64,000 nt of DNA from the NCBI RefSeq assembly GCF_014204865.1, contig NZ_JACHMG010000001.1, positions 7,032,501-7,096,500 on the forward strand, written 5' to 3'. Positions 18,001-30,900 of this stretch are shown one piece after another (position 1 is the first letter of the stretch; each line of letters begins with the position of its first letter). The position numbers and the translations under genes are program-made. The DNA comes from Amycolatopsis jiangsuensis. GTDB lineage: Bacteria > Actinomycetota > Actinomycetes > Mycobacteriales > Pseudonocardiaceae. The notes beneath the pieces were generated by a model. It was not told the DNA's origin. It made no database searches and saw only the letters and a program-made list of their open reading frames with translations.

Positions 18001-21000
18001 CGTTTCCTATGCCCTCGGTCTGGAAGGGCCGACGGTCACCGTGGACACCGCCTGCTCGTCGTCGCTGGTCGCGCTGCACTGGGCGGTCCAGGCGCTGCGG
18101 CGCGGCGAGTGCACACTTGCGCTGGCCGGCGGCGTCACTGTCATGTCCACTCCGGACACCTTTGTCGACTTCAGCCGCCAGCGCGGGCTTTCGGCGGACG
18201 GCAGGTGCAAGGCGTTCGCGGAGGCGGCCGACGGCACCGGCTGGGGTGAGGGCGTCGGCATGCTGCTGGTCGAGCGGCTGTCCGACGCACAGCGCAACGG
18301 ACATCCGGTGCTCGCCGTGCTCCGCGGTTCCGCGGTGAACCACGACGGCGCGTCCAACGGTCTCACTGCTCCGAACGGACCTTCGCAGCAACGCGTCATC
18401 GCCAAGGCGCTGGCGGACGCCGGCCTCACGTCGTCCGAAGTGGACGTTGTCGAGGGCCACGGCACCGGGACCACGCTCGGCGACCCGATCGAGGCGCAGG
18501 CGCTGCTGGCCACCTACGGCCAGGGACGCGAACAGGACAGCCCGCTCTGGCTGGGTTCGATCAAGTCCAACCTCGGCCACACCCAGGCCGCGGCGGGCGT
18601 CGCGGGGATCATCAAGATGGTCATGGCGATGCGGCACGAACAGCTGCCGCGCACGCTGCACGTCGACCGTCCGTCCACCGTGGTGGACTGGGACGCCGGT
18701 TCGGTCCGGCTGCTCACCGAAGCTCGCGAGTGGTCCGCCGGGCGGCCGCGCCGGGCCGCGGTGTCCTCGTTCGGCATCAGCGGCACGAACGCGCACGTCA
18801 TCCTCGAGCAGGCGCCGGAAACCACTGTCGAACAGGTCGCCGAGACCCGGACGGTGGTCCCGGTCGCGCTGTCCGGCCGGTCTGCCGCCGCGGTCAAGGG
18901 CCAGGCCGCCCGCCTGCGTACCTGGCTGGCCGGTCACGAGGACGTGCCGGTCGCCGAGATCGCCCGGTCGCTCGCCGAAACGCGGGCCGCGCTGGAACAC
19001 CGCGCGTTCGTCGTGGCCGGGACGACGGCTGAGCTGGCCACCGGTCTCGACGCACTGGCCGCCGGGGAACCGGCCGCCGGCCAGGTCACGGCCGGCAAGC
19101 TCGCGTTCCTGTTCTCCGGGCAGGGTGCTCAGCGGGTCGGCATGGGCCGCGCGCTGTACGAGGCTTACCCGGCCTTCGCCACCGCGTTCGACGCGGTGTG
19201 CGCGGCGCTCGACCCGCTGCTCGACGTGCCGTTGCGCGACGTCGTCTTCGGAACCACCGAGCTGGCCGACCGCGGTCTGCTGGACCAGACGCAGTACACG
19301 CAGACCGGCCTGTTCGCCGTGGAAGTCGCGCTCTTCCGGCTCGCCGAGTCCTGGAGTATCACGCCGGACGCGCTGGCGGGGCACTCGATCGGTGAACTGG
19401 CCGCGGCCCACGTCGCGGGTGTGCTGTCCCTCGAGGACGCAGCGAAGCTGGTCGCCGCGCGTGGCCGGTTGATGGGGGCACTTTCGCAGCGCCGCGGCGC
19501 AATGGTGGCGATCTCCGCACCGGAAGACGCGGTGCGTGACCTGCTACGTGGTCACGAAAGCGACGTGAGCATCGCCGCGGTGAACGGTCCGGCGACCGTC
19601 GTCGTCTCCGGTGACGCCGACGTGGTCACGCGCATCGAGCAGAACGCCGACGGACTGCGGACCCGGCGGCTGCGGGTGAGCCACGCGTTCCACTCGCCGC
19701 TGATGGAGCCGATGCTGGACGAGTTCCGGGAGATCGCGGCGGAGCTCACCTATTCGGCGCCGAAGATCCCGATCGTGTCCACAGTGACCGGTCGGCCGGC
19801 CACCGACGACGAACTGCGCTCACCGGAGTACTGGGTCGCCCACGTCCGCGAGGCGGTCCTCTTCGGCGCCGCGGTGACCGTGCTCGCGGAAAGCGGAGTG
19901 CGGACGTTCCTGGAGATCGGCCCGGACAGCGTGCTTTCCGTACTCGGCCCGCAGAGCGCTGCCGAGGACGTCGAGTTCGTCCCGTTCGGACGTCGGGACC
20001 ACGACGAGGTGCGTACGGCGCTCGCCGCGGTCGGCCGGCTGCACGTGCGTGGCGCGGCGAAGCTCGGCCCGTTGCTCGGCGACGGTCCGGTGCGGCTCGA
20101 CCTGCCGACATATGCCTTTCAGCACAAGCACTACTGGCTCGATGCGACGCCTTCCGGCGACGTGACCGCGGTCGGGCAGCAGCCCTTGGCGCATCCGATG
20201 CTGGGTGCCGTGGTGGCACTGTCCGGTTCGGACACCACCGTCCTGACCGGACGACTGTCGGCCGGATCGGTGCCGTGGGTTGCCGATCACGTGGTCAAGG
20301 GAGCGATCCTCGTGCCCGGCACCGGATTCGTCGAGCTGGCGGTCGCGGCCGGTGACCAGGTGGGCCATCCGGTGGTGGAGGAGCTGACGCTGCAGGCGCC
20401 GCTCGTGCTGCCGCCGGACGGCGCGGTCGCGCTGCAGGTGGTGGTCGGCCCGGCGACGGGCGACCGCCGTCCGGTCACGGTGTACTCGCGGGCGACCGAC
20501 GCCCCGGCTGACGGTGAGTGGACGCAGCACGCGACGGGTACGCTCTCCGCGGCCGCTCGTCCGGAGCCGGCGGGGTTGACCGAATGGCCGCCGCCCGGGG
20601 CGACCTCGATCCCGGTCGAGGGGGCCTACGAACGCCTGAGCGAGCGTGGTTACGGCTACGGCCCGGCTTTCCAGGGGCTCAGGGCGGCCTGGCGGCGGGG
20701 CAACGAGGTCTTCGCCGAGGTCGCGCTCCCGGAGCCGGCCGCGTCCACCGCGGGCTCCTACGGTCTGCACCCCGCGCTGCTGGACACCGCGATGCACGCC
20801 GATCTGCTGGGCGATCCGGACGGTTCGACGTTGCTGCCGTTCGTGTGGAACGGCGTGACCCTGCACGCGGTCGGTGCTTCGGCGCTGCGGGTGCGGATCG
20901 TGCGGCTGGACGGCGACGAACTGTCCGCCATCGAAGTCGCCGACGGCGAAGGCCGTCCGGTGGCTTCCATCGAGTCGCTGGTCTCCCGGCCCGTGCGGGC

Positions 21001-24000
21001 GGAACTGTCCGCCCGGCCCGCCGACGCGGCTGCCGGTTCGCTGTGGAAGATCGGCTGGCAGCCGGTGGCGGTCGCCGCCGCGGAGACGGACGAGGTCGTC
21101 GCTGTCGGCCGCGGCCGGGTCGGCGTGGCGGCCACCTACTCGGGTTTCCCGGACCTGATCGGTGCGGTGGACCGGGGTGAGCCCGTGCCCGGGATCGTCA
21201 CGCTGTCCGTGCCGGAGCAGGACGGCTCGGTTCCGGAAGCAGTTCGCGCCGGAACCGCGTGGCTGCTGGCGCAGATCCAGGCCTGGCTGGCCGAAGGGCG
21301 GTTCGCGGGCACCAAGCTCGCGGTCGTCACGGACACCGCGGCCCCTGCTGGATCCACTGTGGACGTCCGACAGGGAGCGTTGTGGGGCTTGGCCCGCGCT
21401 GCGCAGGCCGAACACCCCGGTCGGATCTTCCTGGTGGACGCCGATTCCGGCGCCTCGGTGGAGACGATCGCCGCGGTGGTTTCCTCGGGTGAGCCGGAAT
21501 CGGCGATCCGGACGGGTTCGGTGCTCGTGCCGCGGTACGTGCGCACGGAGCCGGCGGGTGCCGCGCCCTGGGGCTCCGGCTCCGTTCTGATCACCGGTGG
21601 CACCGGCGGACTCGGCAGCTTGCTCGCGCGGTACCTGGTGGCGGAGCACGGCGTCCGGCAGCTGGTCCTCACCAGTCGCCGTGGGCTCACCGCACCCGGT
21701 GCCGAGCAGCTCGCCGAAGAGCTGGCCGACCTCGGTGCCGAGGTCACGATCGCGGCCTGCGATGTGGCCGACCGGGCGGCGGTCGAACGGCTGCTCGCCA
21801 CGGTGCCGGACCTCACTGCCGTGGTGCACGCGGCCGGTGCCGCGGACAGCGGTGTCTTCGATTCGCTCACCGCTGAGCAGGTGGACACGGTGCTGCGGCC
21901 CAAGGTCGACGCGGCCTGGTACCTGCATGAGCTGACCGAAGGTCGCGACCTTTCCGCCTTTGTCCTGTTCTCCTCGGCCGGTGGCCAGGTGTTGCCGGCG
22001 GGCCAGGCGAACTACGCGGCGGCCAACGCGTTCCTCGACGGGCTCGCCGAGCATCGTCGTGCTGCCGGGCTTCCGGCGACTGCGCTGGCCTGGGGCCTGT
22101 GGGCGGAGAACACCGGACTCGGCGGCGATCTCGCCGAAGCCGATCTCGCCAGGATGGCGCGCCTCGGCCTGCCCGCGGTGACCGCGGAGCAGGGCCTCGC
22201 GTTGTTCGACCAGGCGGTGTCCGCAGAGGACGCGGTGATCGCGCCGCTGCGGGTCGACGTCGCCGCGCTTCGCGGACGTACCGACGAACTTCCGGCGCTG
22301 CTTCGTGGCTTCGTGCCGCCGAAGGCGCGGCGCGTGGCCAAGGCAGCCAAGGCCGCCGACAACGCACTGGCTGCCGAGCTGGCCGCGCTGGTCGAGAGCG
22401 AGCGTGACCGTACGCTGCTCGACCTCGTGCGCACTCAGGTCGCCACTGTGCTCGGCTACGCCGACAAGTCCGAAGTGGACGGCACACGGGCGTTCAAGGA
22501 GCTGGGTTTCGATTCGCTGGCCGCCGTCGAGCTGCGCAATCTGCTCGGCACGGCCACCGGGCTTTCCCTGCCCGCGACGCTCATCTTCGACCATCCGACG
22601 GCCAAAGCCGTTGCCGACTTCGTCAAGGGCAAGCTGCTCGGCGCGGTGGCGAAGGGCCCGGCCGCCACGGCAAGGACGAACGCCTCGATGCAGGAGCCGA
22701 TCGCGATCGTCGGCATGGCCTGCCGCTATCCCGGCGGGGTGCGGTCGCCGGAGGACCTGTGGCAGCTGCTGGTCGACGAGGTCGACGCGGTCAGCGGGTT
22801 CCCGACCAACCGCGGCTGGGACATCGAGGGCATCTACGACCCGGAGCGCGGCAAACGCGGCAAGACCTACGCCAACGAGGGTGGCTTCCTGCACGACGCC
22901 GCCGAGTTCGACCCGGCGTTCTTCGGCATCGGCCCGCGTGAGGCGATGGCGATGGACCCGCAGCAGCGGTTGCTGCTGGAGGCCGCGTGGGAGGCCATCG
23001 AGCGGGCCGGGATCGACCCGAGCGAGCTCAGGGGCAGCCTGACCGGCGTCTTCACCGGCGCGATGTACGACGACTACGGCAGCCGGGCACCCGGTGCGCC
23101 CCTCGACGTCGCCGCCTACATCCCGAACGGCAGCTCGGGCGCGGTGGTCTCCGGCCGCATCTCCTACCTGCTCGGCCTGGAGGGGCCGTGCATGACGGTG
23201 GACACCGCATGTTCGTCCTCGCTGGTCACCCTGCATCTCGCGGTGCAGGCGCTGCGTGCCGGGGAGTGCGGGCTCGCGCTGGCAGGCGGGGTGACCGTGC
23301 TGTCGCAGTCGGACCTGTTCGTGGACTCGAGCCGGCAGGGCGTGCTCTCGCCGAACGGCCGGTCGAAGTCCTTCTCCGCGGCCTCCGACGGCGTCGGCTG
23401 GGCCGAGGGCGCGGGCCTGCTGCTGCTGGAACGGCTTTCCGACGCGCACCGCAACGGGCACGAGGTCCTCGCGGTGGTCCGCTCGAGCGCGGTGAACCAG
23501 GACGGTGCGTCCAACGGTCTCACCGCCCCGAACGGCCCGTCGCAGGAGCGGGTCATCCACGCGGCGCTGGCCGCCGGTGGTCTCCGCCCGTCCGATGTGG
23601 ACGCGATCGAAGCGCACGGCTCGGGCACCAAGCTCGGTGACCCGATCGAGGCCCAGGCGCTGCTGGCGACTTACGGGCAGGACCGGGACCGCCCGCTGTA
23701 CCTGGGTTCGGTGAAGTCGAACATCGGACACGCGCAGGCCTCCGGCGGCGCGGCCGGCGTGATGAAGGTCGTGCAGTCGCTGCGGCACAACCTGCTGCCC
23801 AAGACGATGCACGTGGACGCGCCGTCCCCGGTCGTGGACTGGACCACCGGCGACATCGAGCTGCTGACCGAAGCCCGGCCATGGCTGCCGAACGGCCATC
23901 CGCGCCGGGCGGGCGTCTCGTCGTTCGGCATCAGCGGCACGAACGCGCACATCATCATCGAGGAGGCACCGCCCGCCCCGGCCGAGGACAACCGGCGGAC

Positions 24001-27000
24001 CGCGCCGGAACTGCCGGTGGTTCCGCTGCCGCTGGCGGGTTCGGTGGCCCAGGCGCTGGCGGACCAGGCCGCCCGGCTGGCGGCACACCTGCGAGCACGT
24101 CCGCAGGTGCGGCTGACCGACGTCGGTTACTCGCTGGCCACCGGACGAGCCGCGCTCGACCACCGGGCGGTGGTGCTGGCGTCCGACCGCGAAGCGGCGT
24201 TGAAGGCACTCGACGGACTGGCCGAGGGCCGCACGCCGGCAGGCACCGTGACCGGGACGACGAGCGCGGCGGACCTGACCGCCTTCCTGTTCACCGGTCA
24301 GGGTGCGCAACAGCCGGGTATGGGGCGTGAGCTGTACGACGCGTTCCCGGCCTTCGCCGGTGCTTTCGACGAGATCTGCGGGCTGTTCGACGCCGAGCTC
24401 GAGGTGTCGTTGAAGCAGGTGATCTGGGCGGAGAAGGGCTCGGCCGAGGGCCGGCTGCTGAACCAGACCGCCTACACGCAGTGTGCCCTGTTCGCGGTCG
24501 AGGTTTCGCTGTACCGGCTCGTGGAGTCGTGGGGCCTCGCTCCGGACTACGTCGCCGGGCACTCGATCGGTGAGCTGGCCGCCGCGCACGTCGCCGGAGT
24601 CTTCCCGCTTGCCGACGCCTGCGCACTGGTCGTGGCTCGCGGCCGTCTCATGCAGGCGCTGCCTGCCGGCGGTGCGATGGCCGCGGTCGCTGCCACTGAG
24701 GAGGAAGTGCGTGCCGCGCTGCCGCCCGACGTGGACATCGCGGCGGTCAACGGCCCACGTTCGGTGGTCATCTCCGGTCCGGAGGCCGCGGTCCAGGCAG
24801 CGATGGCCGGCTTCTCGGAGGCGGGTCGCCGGACGAAGCAGCTGGTCGTCTCGCACGCGTTCCACTCCTCGCTGATGGAGCCGATGCTGGCCGAATTCGC
24901 TTCCGTGGCAGGGAAACTAACCTACTCGCCGCCTGCGGTTCCGGTCGTGTCCAACGTGACCGGACGCGTCGCGACCACCGAAGAGCTGTGCTCGCCCGAG
25001 TACTGGGTGGGTCACGTGCGGGAGGCAGTGCGGTTCGCCGACGGCGTCGGATCACTGCTCGCGGCGGGGGTGACGCGGTTCGTCGAGCTGGGCCCGGACG
25101 CGGTGCTGACCGGCATGGCCCGCGAATGCGACACCGCGGCGGCCGACCGGCCGGACCGGATCGTGCAGGTGCCGGCGATGCGGCGTGGCAGGGCCGAGGT
25201 GTCCACTGTGTTCACCGCGCTGACCACTGTGTACTCACGAGGCGCGAAGCTGGACTGGCGAGCACTGTTCTCCGGGCAGGGCGCGTCCACAGTGGATCTG
25301 CCGACCTACGCCTTCCAGAACAAGTCCTACTGGCTCGAAGCCACGAAGCGCGGTGGCGACGTCAGCTCGCTCGGTGCTCAGGCGGCCGCACACCCGTTGC
25401 TGGGCGCGCTGGTGGAGCTGCCGGACGGCGGGGCCGTGCTGACCGGCAGACTGTCGGCCACGACGCAGCCATGGCTGGCCGACCACGTGGTCATGGGCCG
25501 CACCATGCTGCCCGGCACCGCGTATGTCGAACTGGCGGTGCACGCCGGTGACCAGGTCGGCTGCGGTGTGCTGGAGGAGCTGACCCAGCAGGCCCCGCTG
25601 CTGCTGCCCGAGGACGGTGTCGAGCTGCGGGTACTGATCGGCGCGCCGGACGCGAGCGGGCGCCGGGAGCTGTCGGTGCACAGCCGCGGCGAATCCGGGT
25701 GGGTCCAGCACGCCGCGGGCACGCTGGCCGGCGAGCCGCGGCAGCCGGACTTCGCCTTGACGGAGTGGCCGCCGGCCGGTGCCGAAGCGGTCGACCTGGC
25801 CGGGCTGTACGACGACCTGGCCGGGCTCGGCTTCGGCTACGGCCCGACGTTCCGCAACCTGCGGGCGGTCTGGCTGCGCGAGGACGAGGTCTTCGCGGAG
25901 GTCGCGCTGCCCGAGGGCGCCGCCGCGAGCGAATTCGGCCTGCACCCGGGGCTGCTCGACTCGGCACTGGGCGCGACCGACTTCCTGGTTCCGGGGGGTC
26001 CGAAGGCGCTGACCGAGACGACGATCCCGTTCGCCTGGAACGGCGTCTCGCTGCACGCCGGCGGGGCGGCCGCACTGCGGGTGCGGGTGCGCAAGACCGG
26101 CAGCGGATCGGAACTCGCCCTCGCCGACGCGGCGGGCACCCCGGTCGCCTGGATCGAATCGCTGGTCACGCGGCCGGTTTCGGAGGGACAGCTCGGCGCG
26201 AAGGCGCCGGAGTCGCTGTACCGCATCGACTGGCAGCCGGCTTCGGGCGTGCGGCTGGCACCCTCGCTGGACGGCTGGGCGGTGCTCGGCGAGGACGACC
26301 TTGGCCTCGGCGTTCCGGTGCACGACGAGGTCGTCCCGGCCGCGGTGCTGGTCCTTCCGGTCGGTTCTGCCGAAGGTGAGGTACCTGCCCGGGTGCACGA
26401 GACCGTGCAGAAGACCTTGTCCCGACTGCAGAACTGGCTGTCCACGGCGGACGGCAAGCTGGTGGTGGTGACGCGCGACGCGGTGGCGGCCGGGGAGCCG
26501 GATCTGGCGCAGGCGCCGGTCTGGGGCCTGGTGCGTGCCGCGCAGGCGGAGCACCCGGACCGGATCCAGGTGGTCGACCTCGACGACGCGGCCGACTCGG
26601 CACGTGCCCTGCCCGCGGTGGTGGCTTCCGGGGAGCCGGAGGCGATCGTCCGTCGCGGCGAGGTCCGCCTGCCGCGGCTGTCCCGCGTCACCGAGGTCGG
26701 CGAAACGCCGGACTGGGACCCGGACGGCACGGTGCTGATCACCGGGGGCGCCGGCCTGCTCGGCGGGCTGCTGGCGCGGCACCTGGTCTCCCGGGGTGCC
26801 CGTGACCTGGTCCTCACGAGCCGGAAGGGCCTCGACGCGCCAGGTGCCAGGGAGCTGGTCGAAGAGCTGGCTGCACGGGGTGCGAAGGTGACCGTCGCCG
26901 CCTGCGACGTGGCCGACCGTGCTGAGCTGGCGCAGCTGCTCGACACGCTGCCGCGGCTGACCGCTGTGGTGCACGCGGCGGGTCAGATGGACAGCGCGGT

Positions 27001-27943
27001 CGTCGACGCCCTCACTGCGGAGCAGGTCGAAACCGTCCTGCGGCCGAAGGTCGACGCGGCCTGGCACCTGCACGAGCTGACCGCGGAACGGGACCTCGCG
27101 GCGTTCGTCCTCTACTCGTCGGCGGGTGGTCTGCTGCTCGCCGCCGGGCAGGCGAACTACGCGGCGGCCAACGTGTTCCTCGACGCGCTGGCGGAATACC
27201 GCGTGGCCCGTGGCCTGCCGGCGACGTCGCTGGCGTGGGGCCCGTGGGAGGGCACCGACGGCGAGGTGGACCTGGCGCACATCGCCCGGTCCGGAGTCGC
27301 GGAACTGCCCGTGGCCGAAGGCCTGGAGCTGTTCGACGCCGCACTGGCGGCCGAATCGCCGGCGCTGGTCCCGGTGCGGCTGGCCGACCTCAAGGCGGCG
27401 GACCGCCTGTCCCCGTTGCTGCGGGGGCTGGTCGCCACGGCACCACGCCGGACCGCGGCCGTCGCGGTACCGGCCGCACCCGAGGCCGGGTTCGCGGACA
27501 AGCTCGCCACGCTCGCGGCGGACGAGCGCGACACAGCGGCGCTGGAGCTGGTGTGCGAACACGCGGCCGCGGTACTCGGGTACGACGACGGCTCCGCGGT
27601 GGGCGCCGAGAAGGGCTTCACCGACCTCGGCATCGATTCGCTCGCCGCGCTCGAACTGCGCAACCGGCTCGGCGCCGCGACCGGCCTGCGGCTGCCCGCC
27701 ACGGTGATCTTCGACTATCCGAGCCCGCTCCCGCTGGCCCGGCACCTGCTGGCCGAGCTGGCGCCGGAACCCGCGCCGGAGGAGCAGGCGGGTGCCGCCA
27801 ACGGCACCGACGGCGGCACTGAGGGCGGCACAGTCAACGGCACCGACGAGACCGCCGCCTCGGTCGCGGCGATGGACCTGGCCGATCTGGTCCGCTCGGC
27901 GATGGGCGGCACCGGCACCGACGAACGGGGTGAGTCCCAGTGA
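12026..27943 (+). CDS. PKS A: loading ACP and extension modules 1-3 (each KS-AT-DH-KR-ACP)
   Basis: Modular type I PKS of 5305 residues. It starts with a loading ACP (Ser64) and has no loading KS or AT, as expected if a VinK-like enzyme delivers the starter. Module 1: KS Cys294 (His429, His467), AT Ser735 with HAFH at 832-835, DH His1036/Asp1197, KR Tyr1604, ACP Ser1779. Module 2: KS Cys2010, AT Ser2454, HAFH 2553, DH His2755/Asp2920, KR Tyr3330, ACP Ser3497. Module 3: KS Cys3729, AT Ser4180, HAFH 4277, DH His4487/Asp4645, KR Tyr5045, ACP Ser5205. All ATs predict malonyl-CoA. Oddities: KS1 reads DTACSGSL rather than CSSSL; the module 3 DH has DSALG where DxxxH/Q is usual; module 1 carries an inverted repeat in its KR structural part (16011-16064). 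The C-terminus has Asn-Gly-Thr-rich linkers and a docking helix ([13 protein letters not shown]). ATG 12026 has GGAG 6 bases upstream. It overlaps PKS B by GTGA. Confidence 0.95.
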   Translation: MRESEKNRESGFAERLRAVPPGDRGGYLADVVHEGTRAALRAVLPEVPAVLDPEKAFSDHGFDSLAAVELHAQLTEATGLDLPVTLAFDHPTPAAVARFLHAEVFGAQPADGVAVRGAVADEPVAIVGIGCRYPGGAISPESLWQLVADEVHTISGFPTDRGWDLEGLYDPDPDRPGSSYVTAGGFLPGAGEFDAGFFGIAPREASAMDPQQRLVLETAWEALERAKIDPGTLRGTPAGVYIGAEAQEYGPRLHEAPDGLDGYLLTGNAPSVVSGRVAYALGLEGPTLTVDTACSGSLVALHLAVQALRRGETQLALAGGVAVMGAPGTFTAFSRQRGLAEDGKCKAFAGAADGTGFAEGVGVLVLERLSDAVANGHTVLAVVRGSAINSDGASNGLTAPNGPSQQRVINRALADAGVSPSEVDAVEAHGTGTRLGDPIEAQALLATYGQDRDTPLQLGSVKSNIGHTQAAAGVAGVIKMVEAMRRGVLPRTLHVDEPTPHVDWTAGAVELLTAAREWPLTDRPRRAGVSSFGVSGTNAHVIIEQAPAVETEQAEGDELPIVPLVVSARSEEALRAQADALVSTVERERLTDVGYSLALTRADHDQRAVVVAENTADAVRGLRALAEGAADPDVVLGERVPGKLAMLFTGQGSQRLAMGRELYLAHPVFADVFDEAVDHLDVQMDRPLRDVLFGEDAEELNGTQYAQAALFAVEVALARLLESWGVRPAMLLGHSIGELAAAHIAGVWSLADACLVVAARGRLMQALPERGAMVAVAATEDEVHPLLNEQVSIAAVNGPSSVVVSGERDAVDAVVSVFRMQGRKISELRVSHAFHSPLMEPMLAEFREILEVVEYAAPTIPVVSNVTGRVATAEELCSPGYWLWHVRRAVRFADGVATLAEAGVTTAIEVGPDAVLSAMAATGPYAETIAFAAALRRDHSETGTLAVALGRLHTRGTAVDWAAFFGPARAVDLPTYAFQRKHYWLTAASGQGDASGLGQLASGHPLLAAEIGLAGDDGLVLTGRVALRTHPWLADHAIAGSPVLPGTAFVEMALHAAAQVGFGVLDELTLQAPLTLPETGGVALQALVGPDVEGRRTIEFHSRSDQDADAAWTRHAVGVLAAGPVVEAASAEWPPAGAEVVATAELYRELAGQGYGYGPLFQGLRTAWKLDDVVYADVALPAGGRDAAFGVHPALLDAVLHATDFAPGEVREPDEIRLPFAWTGVRLHATGATEVRVRIASPATGGVSIDVVDPAGAPVLSVESFRSRPVREADLGTQARDLLYTVEWTPVPAGGELPSLAALAPVPGFDVPVVDSLASLVEAPDVVLLPLVSAEAASHRPQRSRGKVATVAKQTVHRVHSVVGQWLGGDRFGSSRLVVLTDGSLCDAAVRGLVRSAQAENPGRIVLVEGSVTEATLATALSSGEPELRIEDDAVLAGRLVRLAADAGAPAWPAEGTVLITGGTGGLGAEVARHLVTEHSVRSLLLLSRRGENAPGARELVEELAELGATARAVACDVSKKRSLSAALKKVPADQPLAAVVHTAGVLDNALIGSLTAERLDAVLAPKLDAAWALHELTADLDLSAFVLFSSSAGLADGAGQANYAAGNTFLDALAEHRRAEGLPATSLAWGLWAPDAGGALGMGATLSEVDRNRIARLGLAPLTVSESLAALDAALGTDAAAVVPTRVDRAALRARGEDVPAVLRGLVPAGRRRVAAAVPSGELTPEQQFAGRFAHLAEADRDRALLDLVRTHVAAVLGHDGAEAISPARPFGEIGFDSLAAVELRNILDSVTGMRLPATLVFDYPTPRALAEYLASRLTGLAPARPVAPVTTVDPEEPIAIVGVACRYPGGIETPEDLWRLVAEGEEALSPFPADRGWNVDALYDPEPGKPGRSYVRHGSFLHDAAQFDADFFEISPREAAAMDPQQRLLLETSWEAFERAGIDPVSLRGSATGVFAGVMYHDWGTRLGAVPDDIAGYLGNGSLASVVSGRVSYALGLEGPTVTVDTACSSSLVALHWAVQALRRGECTLALAGGVTVMSTPDTFVDFSRQRGLSADGRCKAFAEAADGTGWGEGVGMLLVERLSDAQRNGHPVLAVLRGSAVNHDGASNGLTAPNGPSQQRVIAKALADAGLTSSEVDVVEGHGTGTTLGDPIEAQALLATYGQGREQDSPLWLGSIKSNLGHTQAAAGVAGIIKMVMAMRHEQLPRTLHVDRPSTVVDWDAGSVRLLTEAREWSAGRPRRAAVSSFGISGTNAHVILEQAPETTVEQVAETRTVVPVALSGRSAAAVKGQAARLRTWLAGHEDVPVAEIARSLAETRAALEHRAFVVAGTTAELATGLDALAAGEPAAGQVTAGKLAFLFSGQGAQRVGMGRALYEAYPAFATAFDAVCAALDPLLDVPLRDVVFGTTELADRGLLDQTQYTQTGLFAVEVALFRLAESWSITPDALAGHSIGELAAAHVAGVLSLEDAAKLVAARGRLMGALSQRRGAMVAISAPEDAVRDLLRGHESDVSIAAVNGPATVVVSGDADVVTRIEQNADGLRTRRLRVSHAFHSPLMEPMLDEFREIAAELTYSAPKIPIVSTVTGRPATDDELRSPEYWVAHVREAVLFGAAVTVLAESGVRTFLEIGPDSVLSVLGPQSAAEDVEFVPFGRRDHDEVRTALAAVGRLHVRGAAKLGPLLGDGPVRLDLPTYAFQHKHYWLDATPSGDVTAVGQQPLAHPMLGAVVALSGSDTTVLTGRLSAGSVPWVADHVVKGAILVPGTGFVELAVAAGDQVGHPVVEELTLQAPLVLPPDGAVALQVVVGPATGDRRPVTVYSRATDAPADGEWTQHATGTLSAAARPEPAGLTEWPPPGATSIPVEGAYERLSERGYGYGPAFQGLRAAWRRGNEVFAEVALPEPAASTAGSYGLHPALLDTAMHADLLGDPDGSTLLPFVWNGVTLHAVGASALRVRIVRLDGDELSAIEVADGEGRPVASIESLVSRPVRAELSARPADAAAGSLWKIGWQPVAVAAAETDEVVAVGRGRVGVAATYSGFPDLIGAVDRGEPVPGIVTLSVPEQDGSVPEAVRAGTAWLLAQIQAWLAEGRFAGTKLAVVTDTAAPAGSTVDVRQGALWGLARAAQAEHPGRIFLVDADSGASVETIAAVVSSGEPESAIRTGSVLVPRYVRTEPAGAAPWGSGSVLITGGTGGLGSLLARYLVAEHGVRQLVLTSRRGLTAPGAEQLAEELADLGAEVTIAACDVADRAAVERLLATVPDLTAVVHAAGAADSGVFDSLTAEQVDTVLRPKVDAAWYLHELTEGRDLSAFVLFSSAGGQVLPAGQANYAAANAFLDGLAEHRRAAGLPATALAWGLWAENTGLGGDLAEADLARMARLGLPAVTAEQGLALFDQAVSAEDAVIAPLRVDVAALRGRTDELPALLRGFVPPKARRVAKAAKAADNALAAELAALVESERDRTLLDLVRTQVATVLGYADKSEVDGTRAFKELGFDSLAAVELRNLLGTATGLSLPATLIFDHPTAKAVADFVKGKLLGAVAKGPAATARTNASMQEPIAIVGMACRYPGGVRSPEDLWQLLVDEVDAVSGFPTNRGWDIEGIYDPERGKRGKTYANEGGFLHDAAEFDPAFFGIGPREAMAMDPQQRLLLEAAWEAIERAGIDPSELRGSLTGVFTGAMYDDYGSRAPGAPLDVAAYIPNGSSGAVVSGRISYLLGLEGPCMTVDTACSSSLVTLHLAVQALRAGECGLALAGGVTVLSQSDLFVDSSRQGVLSPNGRSKSFSAASDGVGWAEGAGLLLLERLSDAHRNGHEVLAVVRSSAVNQDGASNGLTAPNGPSQERVIHAALAAGGLRPSDVDAIEAHGSGTKLGDPIEAQALLATYGQDRDRPLYLGSVKSNIGHAQASGGAAGVMKVVQSLRHNLLPKTMHVDAPSPVVDWTTGDIELLTEARPWLPNGHPRRAGVSSFGISGTNAHIIIEEAPPAPAEDNRRTAPELPVVPLPLAGSVAQALADQAARLAAHLRARPQVRLTDVGYSLATGRAALDHRAVVLASDREAALKALDGLAEGRTPAGTVTGTTSAADLTAFLFTGQGAQQPGMGRELYDAFPAFAGAFDEICGLFDAELEVSLKQVIWAEKGSAEGRLLNQTAYTQCALFAVEVSLYRLVESWGLAPDYVAGHSIGELAAAHVAGVFPLADACALVVARGRLMQALPAGGAMAAVAATEEEVRAALPPDVDIAAVNGPRSVVISGPEAAVQAAMAGFSEAGRRTKQLVVSHAFHSSLMEPMLAEFASVAGKLTYSPPAVPVVSNVTGRVATTEELCSPEYWVGHVREAVRFADGVGSLLAAGVTRFVELGPDAVLTGMARECDTAAADRPDRIVQVPAMRRGRAEVSTVFTALTTVYSRGAKLDWRALFSGQGASTVDLPTYAFQNKSYWLEATKRGGDVSSLGAQAAAHPLLGALVELPDGGAVLTGRLSATTQPWLADHVVMGRTMLPGTAYVELAVHAGDQVGCGVLEELTQQAPLLLPEDGVELRVLIGAPDASGRRELSVHSRGESGWVQHAAGTLAGEPRQPDFALTEWPPAGAEAVDLAGLYDDLAGLGFGYGPTFRNLRAVWLREDEVFAEVALPEGAAASEFGLHPGLLDSALGATDFLVPGGPKALTETTIPFAWNGVSLHAGGAAALRVRVRKTGSGSELALADAAGTPVAWIESLVTRPVSEGQLGAKAPESLYRIDWQPASGVRLAPSLDGWAVLGEDDLGLGVPVHDEVVPAAVLVLPVGSAEGEVPARVHETVQKTLSRLQNWLSTADGKLVVVTRDAVAAGEPDLAQAPVWGLVRAAQAEHPDRIQVVDLDDAADSARALPAVVASGEPEAIVRRGEVRLPRLSRVTEVGETPDWDPDGTVLITGGAGLLGGLLARHLVSRGARDLVLTSRKGLDAPGARELVEELAARGAKVTVAACDVADRAELAQLLDTLPRLTAVVHAAGQMDSAVVDALTAEQVETVLRPKVDAAWHLHELTAERDLAAFVLYSSAGGLLLAAGQANYAAANVFLDALAEYRVARGLPATSLAWGPWEGTDGEVDLAHIARSGVAELPVAEGLELFDAALAAESPALVPVRLADLKAADRLSPLLRGLVATAPRRTAAVAVPAAPEAGFADKLATLAADERDTAALELVCEHAAAVLGYDDGSAVGAEKGFTDLGIDSLAALELRNRLGAATGLRLPATVIFDYPSPLPLARHLLAELAPEPAPEEQAGAANGTDGGTEGGTVNGTDETAASVAAMDLADLVRSAMGGTGTDERGESQ
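16011..16064. repeat. Inverted-repeat element inside PKS A coding sequence
   Basis: Left arm 16011-16034 and right arm 16043-16064 pair over about 22 bases with a 2-base bulge (TT at 16017-16018) and two imperfect positions, around an 8-base loop. The outer sequence CCTC..GTGAG / CTCACGAGG matches the ends of the intergenic hairpin at 56763-56810. The element keeps the reading frame and encodes the stretch [15 protein letters not shown] between the DH and the catalytic KR part of module 1, where modules 2 and 3 have different, shorter sequence. Confidence 0.6.
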
Positions 27944-30900
27944 CCGAAACGCCTTCGACAGGGCCATCGACCGAGCCTTCGACAGCGCCATCGACCGAGC
28001 AGATCGTCGCCGCGCTGCGCCAGTCCATGACGGACAACGAACGGCTCAAGGCGGACAACCGGCGCCTGGCCGCGCGGCAGCACGAGCCGATCGCCGTGAT
28101 CGGCATGGGCTGCCGCTACCCCGGCGGGGTCAGCACTCCCGGGCAGCTGTGGGAACTGGTGGCCGGTGGGGGCGACGCGATCGGCGAGTTCCCGGGCGAC
28201 CGGGGCTGGGACGTCGGCGCGGTCTTCGACCCCACCGGCGCCCGGCCGGGCACCTCCTACTCGAACGAAGGCGGCTTCCTCTACGACGCCGCCGAATTCG
28301 AGCCGGAGTTCTTCGGCATCTCGCCACGGGAGGCCATCACGCTGGATCCCCAGCAGCGGTTGCTGCTGGAGACCTCGTGGGAAGCGGTGGAACGCGCCGG
28401 GATCGTGCCGTCGACACTCCGCGGCAGCGACACCGGCGTGTTCGCCGGGGTGATGTACCACGACTACGGCGCGGGCAGCAGCGACGGCAGCCTGATCTCC
28501 GGCCGGGTTTCCTACACACTCGGGCTCGAAGGTCCGTCGGTGTCGGTGGACACGGCGTGCTCGTCCTCGCTCGTCGCGATGCACCTCGCGGCGCAGGCGC
28601 TGCGCCGCGGTGAGTGTTCGCTGGCGCTCGCCGGCGGGGTGACCGTGATGGTCACGCCGGACATGTTCGTGTACTTCAGCGAGCAGCACGGGCTTTCCTC
28701 GGACGGGCGCTGCAAGGCGTTCGGCAGTGGCGCGGACGGCGTCGGCTGTTCGGAAGGCGCGGGAATGCTGGTGCTGGAGAAGCTTTCCGACGCTCGCCGC
28801 AACGGGCACCAGGTGCTCGCAGTGCTGCGGGGCAGCGCGGTGAACTCGGACGGCGCGTCAAGTGGCATCACCGTGCCGAACGGTCCCGCGCAGCAGCGGG
28901 TGATCCGCGCGGCACTGGCCGACGCCGAACTGCAACTGTCCGATGTGGACGCTGTGGAAGCGCACGGCACGGGTACGAAACTGGGCGACCCGATCGAAGC
29001 CCAGGCGTTGATCGCCACCTACGGCAAGGTGACCACGCCGGAGCGGCCGCTGTACGTCGGTTCGTTCAAGTCGAACGTCGGGCACACCCAGGCCGCGGCC
29101 GGGGTCGGCGGGGTGATCAAGATGGTGGAGGCGTTGCGGCGCGGTGTGCTGCCGCGAACGCTGCACGCGGACGAGCCGTCGCCGCACGTCGACTGGGCGG
29201 ACGGCACCGTCTCGCTGCTGCGGGAGGAACAGCCGTGGCCGGATGCCGGACGTCCGCGGCGGGCCGGGATCTCGTCGTTCGGGATCAGCGGAACCAACGC
29301 GCACGTGATCCTGGAGCAGGGCGACCCGGTGCCCGCGGCCTCCCCGGAGGCGGGCCCGGTGACCTGGTTGCTGTCGGCGTCGTCGCCGGAAGCCGTGCGG
29401 GCACAGGCGGCACGGCTTGCGAAGTTCGTGCCCTCGTCGCCCGCTTCGGCGGCTGACCTGGGGCTTTCGCTTGCCACCACGCGGACGCTCGGCGAGCATC
29501 GGACCGGCGTGGTGGCGGCCGACCGGGAGTCCGCGGTGCGGACGCTGACCGAGTACGCCGCCGGCCGGAACCCGGCCGGGACCGTCGAGGGCGTCGCCGA
29601 GCCCGGCAAGACGGCGTTTCTCTTCACCGGCCAGGGCGCGCAACGGGCGGGGATGGGGCTCGAACTGGCGGTCGCGTTCCCCGCGTTCGGTGCGGCGCTC
29701 GACGAGGTGGCCGCCGAACTCGACCAGCACCTGGACGTGCCGCTGCGCACGCTGCTCGCCGACCCGGAACTGCTGGACCAGACCGGGTACACACAGCCCG
29801 CGCTGTTCGCGGTCGAGGTGGCGGTGTTCCGTCTGCTGGAGTCCTGGGGTGTGCGTCCTTCGCGGCTGCTGGGGCATTCGGTCGGCGAGATCGCCGCTGC
29901 TCACGTCGCCAGGGTGCTTTCGCTGGCCGACGCCTGCACGCTGGTCGCCGCGCGGGCCCGGTTGATGCAGGCGCTCCCGGCCGGTGGTGCGATGGTGGCG
30001 GTCCAGGCCCGCGAGGACGAGGTCCGCCCGCTGCTCACCGACGGAATCTCGATCGCGGCGATCAACGGCCCGGATTCGGTGGTGCTCTCCGGTGCCGAGG
30101 ACGAAGTGCTTGCGGTGGCGGAGAAGTTCACCCGCACCTCGCGACTGCGTGTCTCGCACGCGTTCCACTCGCCGTTGATGAAGCCGATGCTCGAAGAATT
30201 CGCGACGGTGGCTCGTAAGCTGACCTACTCCGCGCCGTCCATGCCGATCGTGTCCGCTGTGGACTCGGCGGCCGACCTGTCCACACCGGACTACTGGGTG
30301 CGTCAGGTTCGCGCCGCAGTACGGTTCTCCGACGGTGTCCGGACTTTGCTGGACGACGGAGTGCGAACCTTTGTGGAGGTCGGCCCGAGTGCGGTGCTGA
30401 CGGCGATGGGGCAGAGCTGCCTTTCCGGAGACGACCGTGCGACGTTCGTTCCCGTGCTCCGCAAGGACCGTCCGGAAGGTGAGTCGGCGGCCACGGCAGT
30501 GGCGACGTTGTTCACGCTCGGTGCCGCGGTGGACTACCCAGCGTTCTACGACGGCGCGCACGTGGCCGAATTGCCGACTCATGCCTTCCAGCGCAAGCGT
30601 TACTGGCTGGACAACCCGACCGGCGCCCGAGCCCGCGGCGTTGCCGAGGTGGGACAGCGGGAGGCGGAGCATCCGTTGCTGGGCGCCGTCGTCGTCGCCG
30701 CGGACGCCAGCGGTGCGGTGCTGACCGGACGGCTGTCTTTGACTGCGCAGCCGTGGCTGGCCGACCACGTGGTGCAGGGATCGGCGTTGTTCCCGGGCAC
30801 CGCCTTCGTCGAGCTGGCCGTGCGGGCGGGTGACGAGGTCGGATGCGGGCGGGTGGATGAACTCACCCTGGCCGCCCCGCTGATCCTTCCGGAGAAAGGA

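Noticed and set aside
19820..24865. A 1681-codon open frame on the minus strand across PKS A
   Set aside because: It lies antisense to KS/AT/DH/KR domains with intact motifs; long antisense frames are usual in high-GC codon-biased DNA, and the translation is low-complexity Arg/Gly/His-rich with no domain.
25234..25242. CTCACGAGG, matching one end of the inverted-repeat family
   Set aside because: No partner arm is found nearby and the codons (Tyr-Ser-Arg-Gly) fit the normal AT-DH linker, so it is a chance match.
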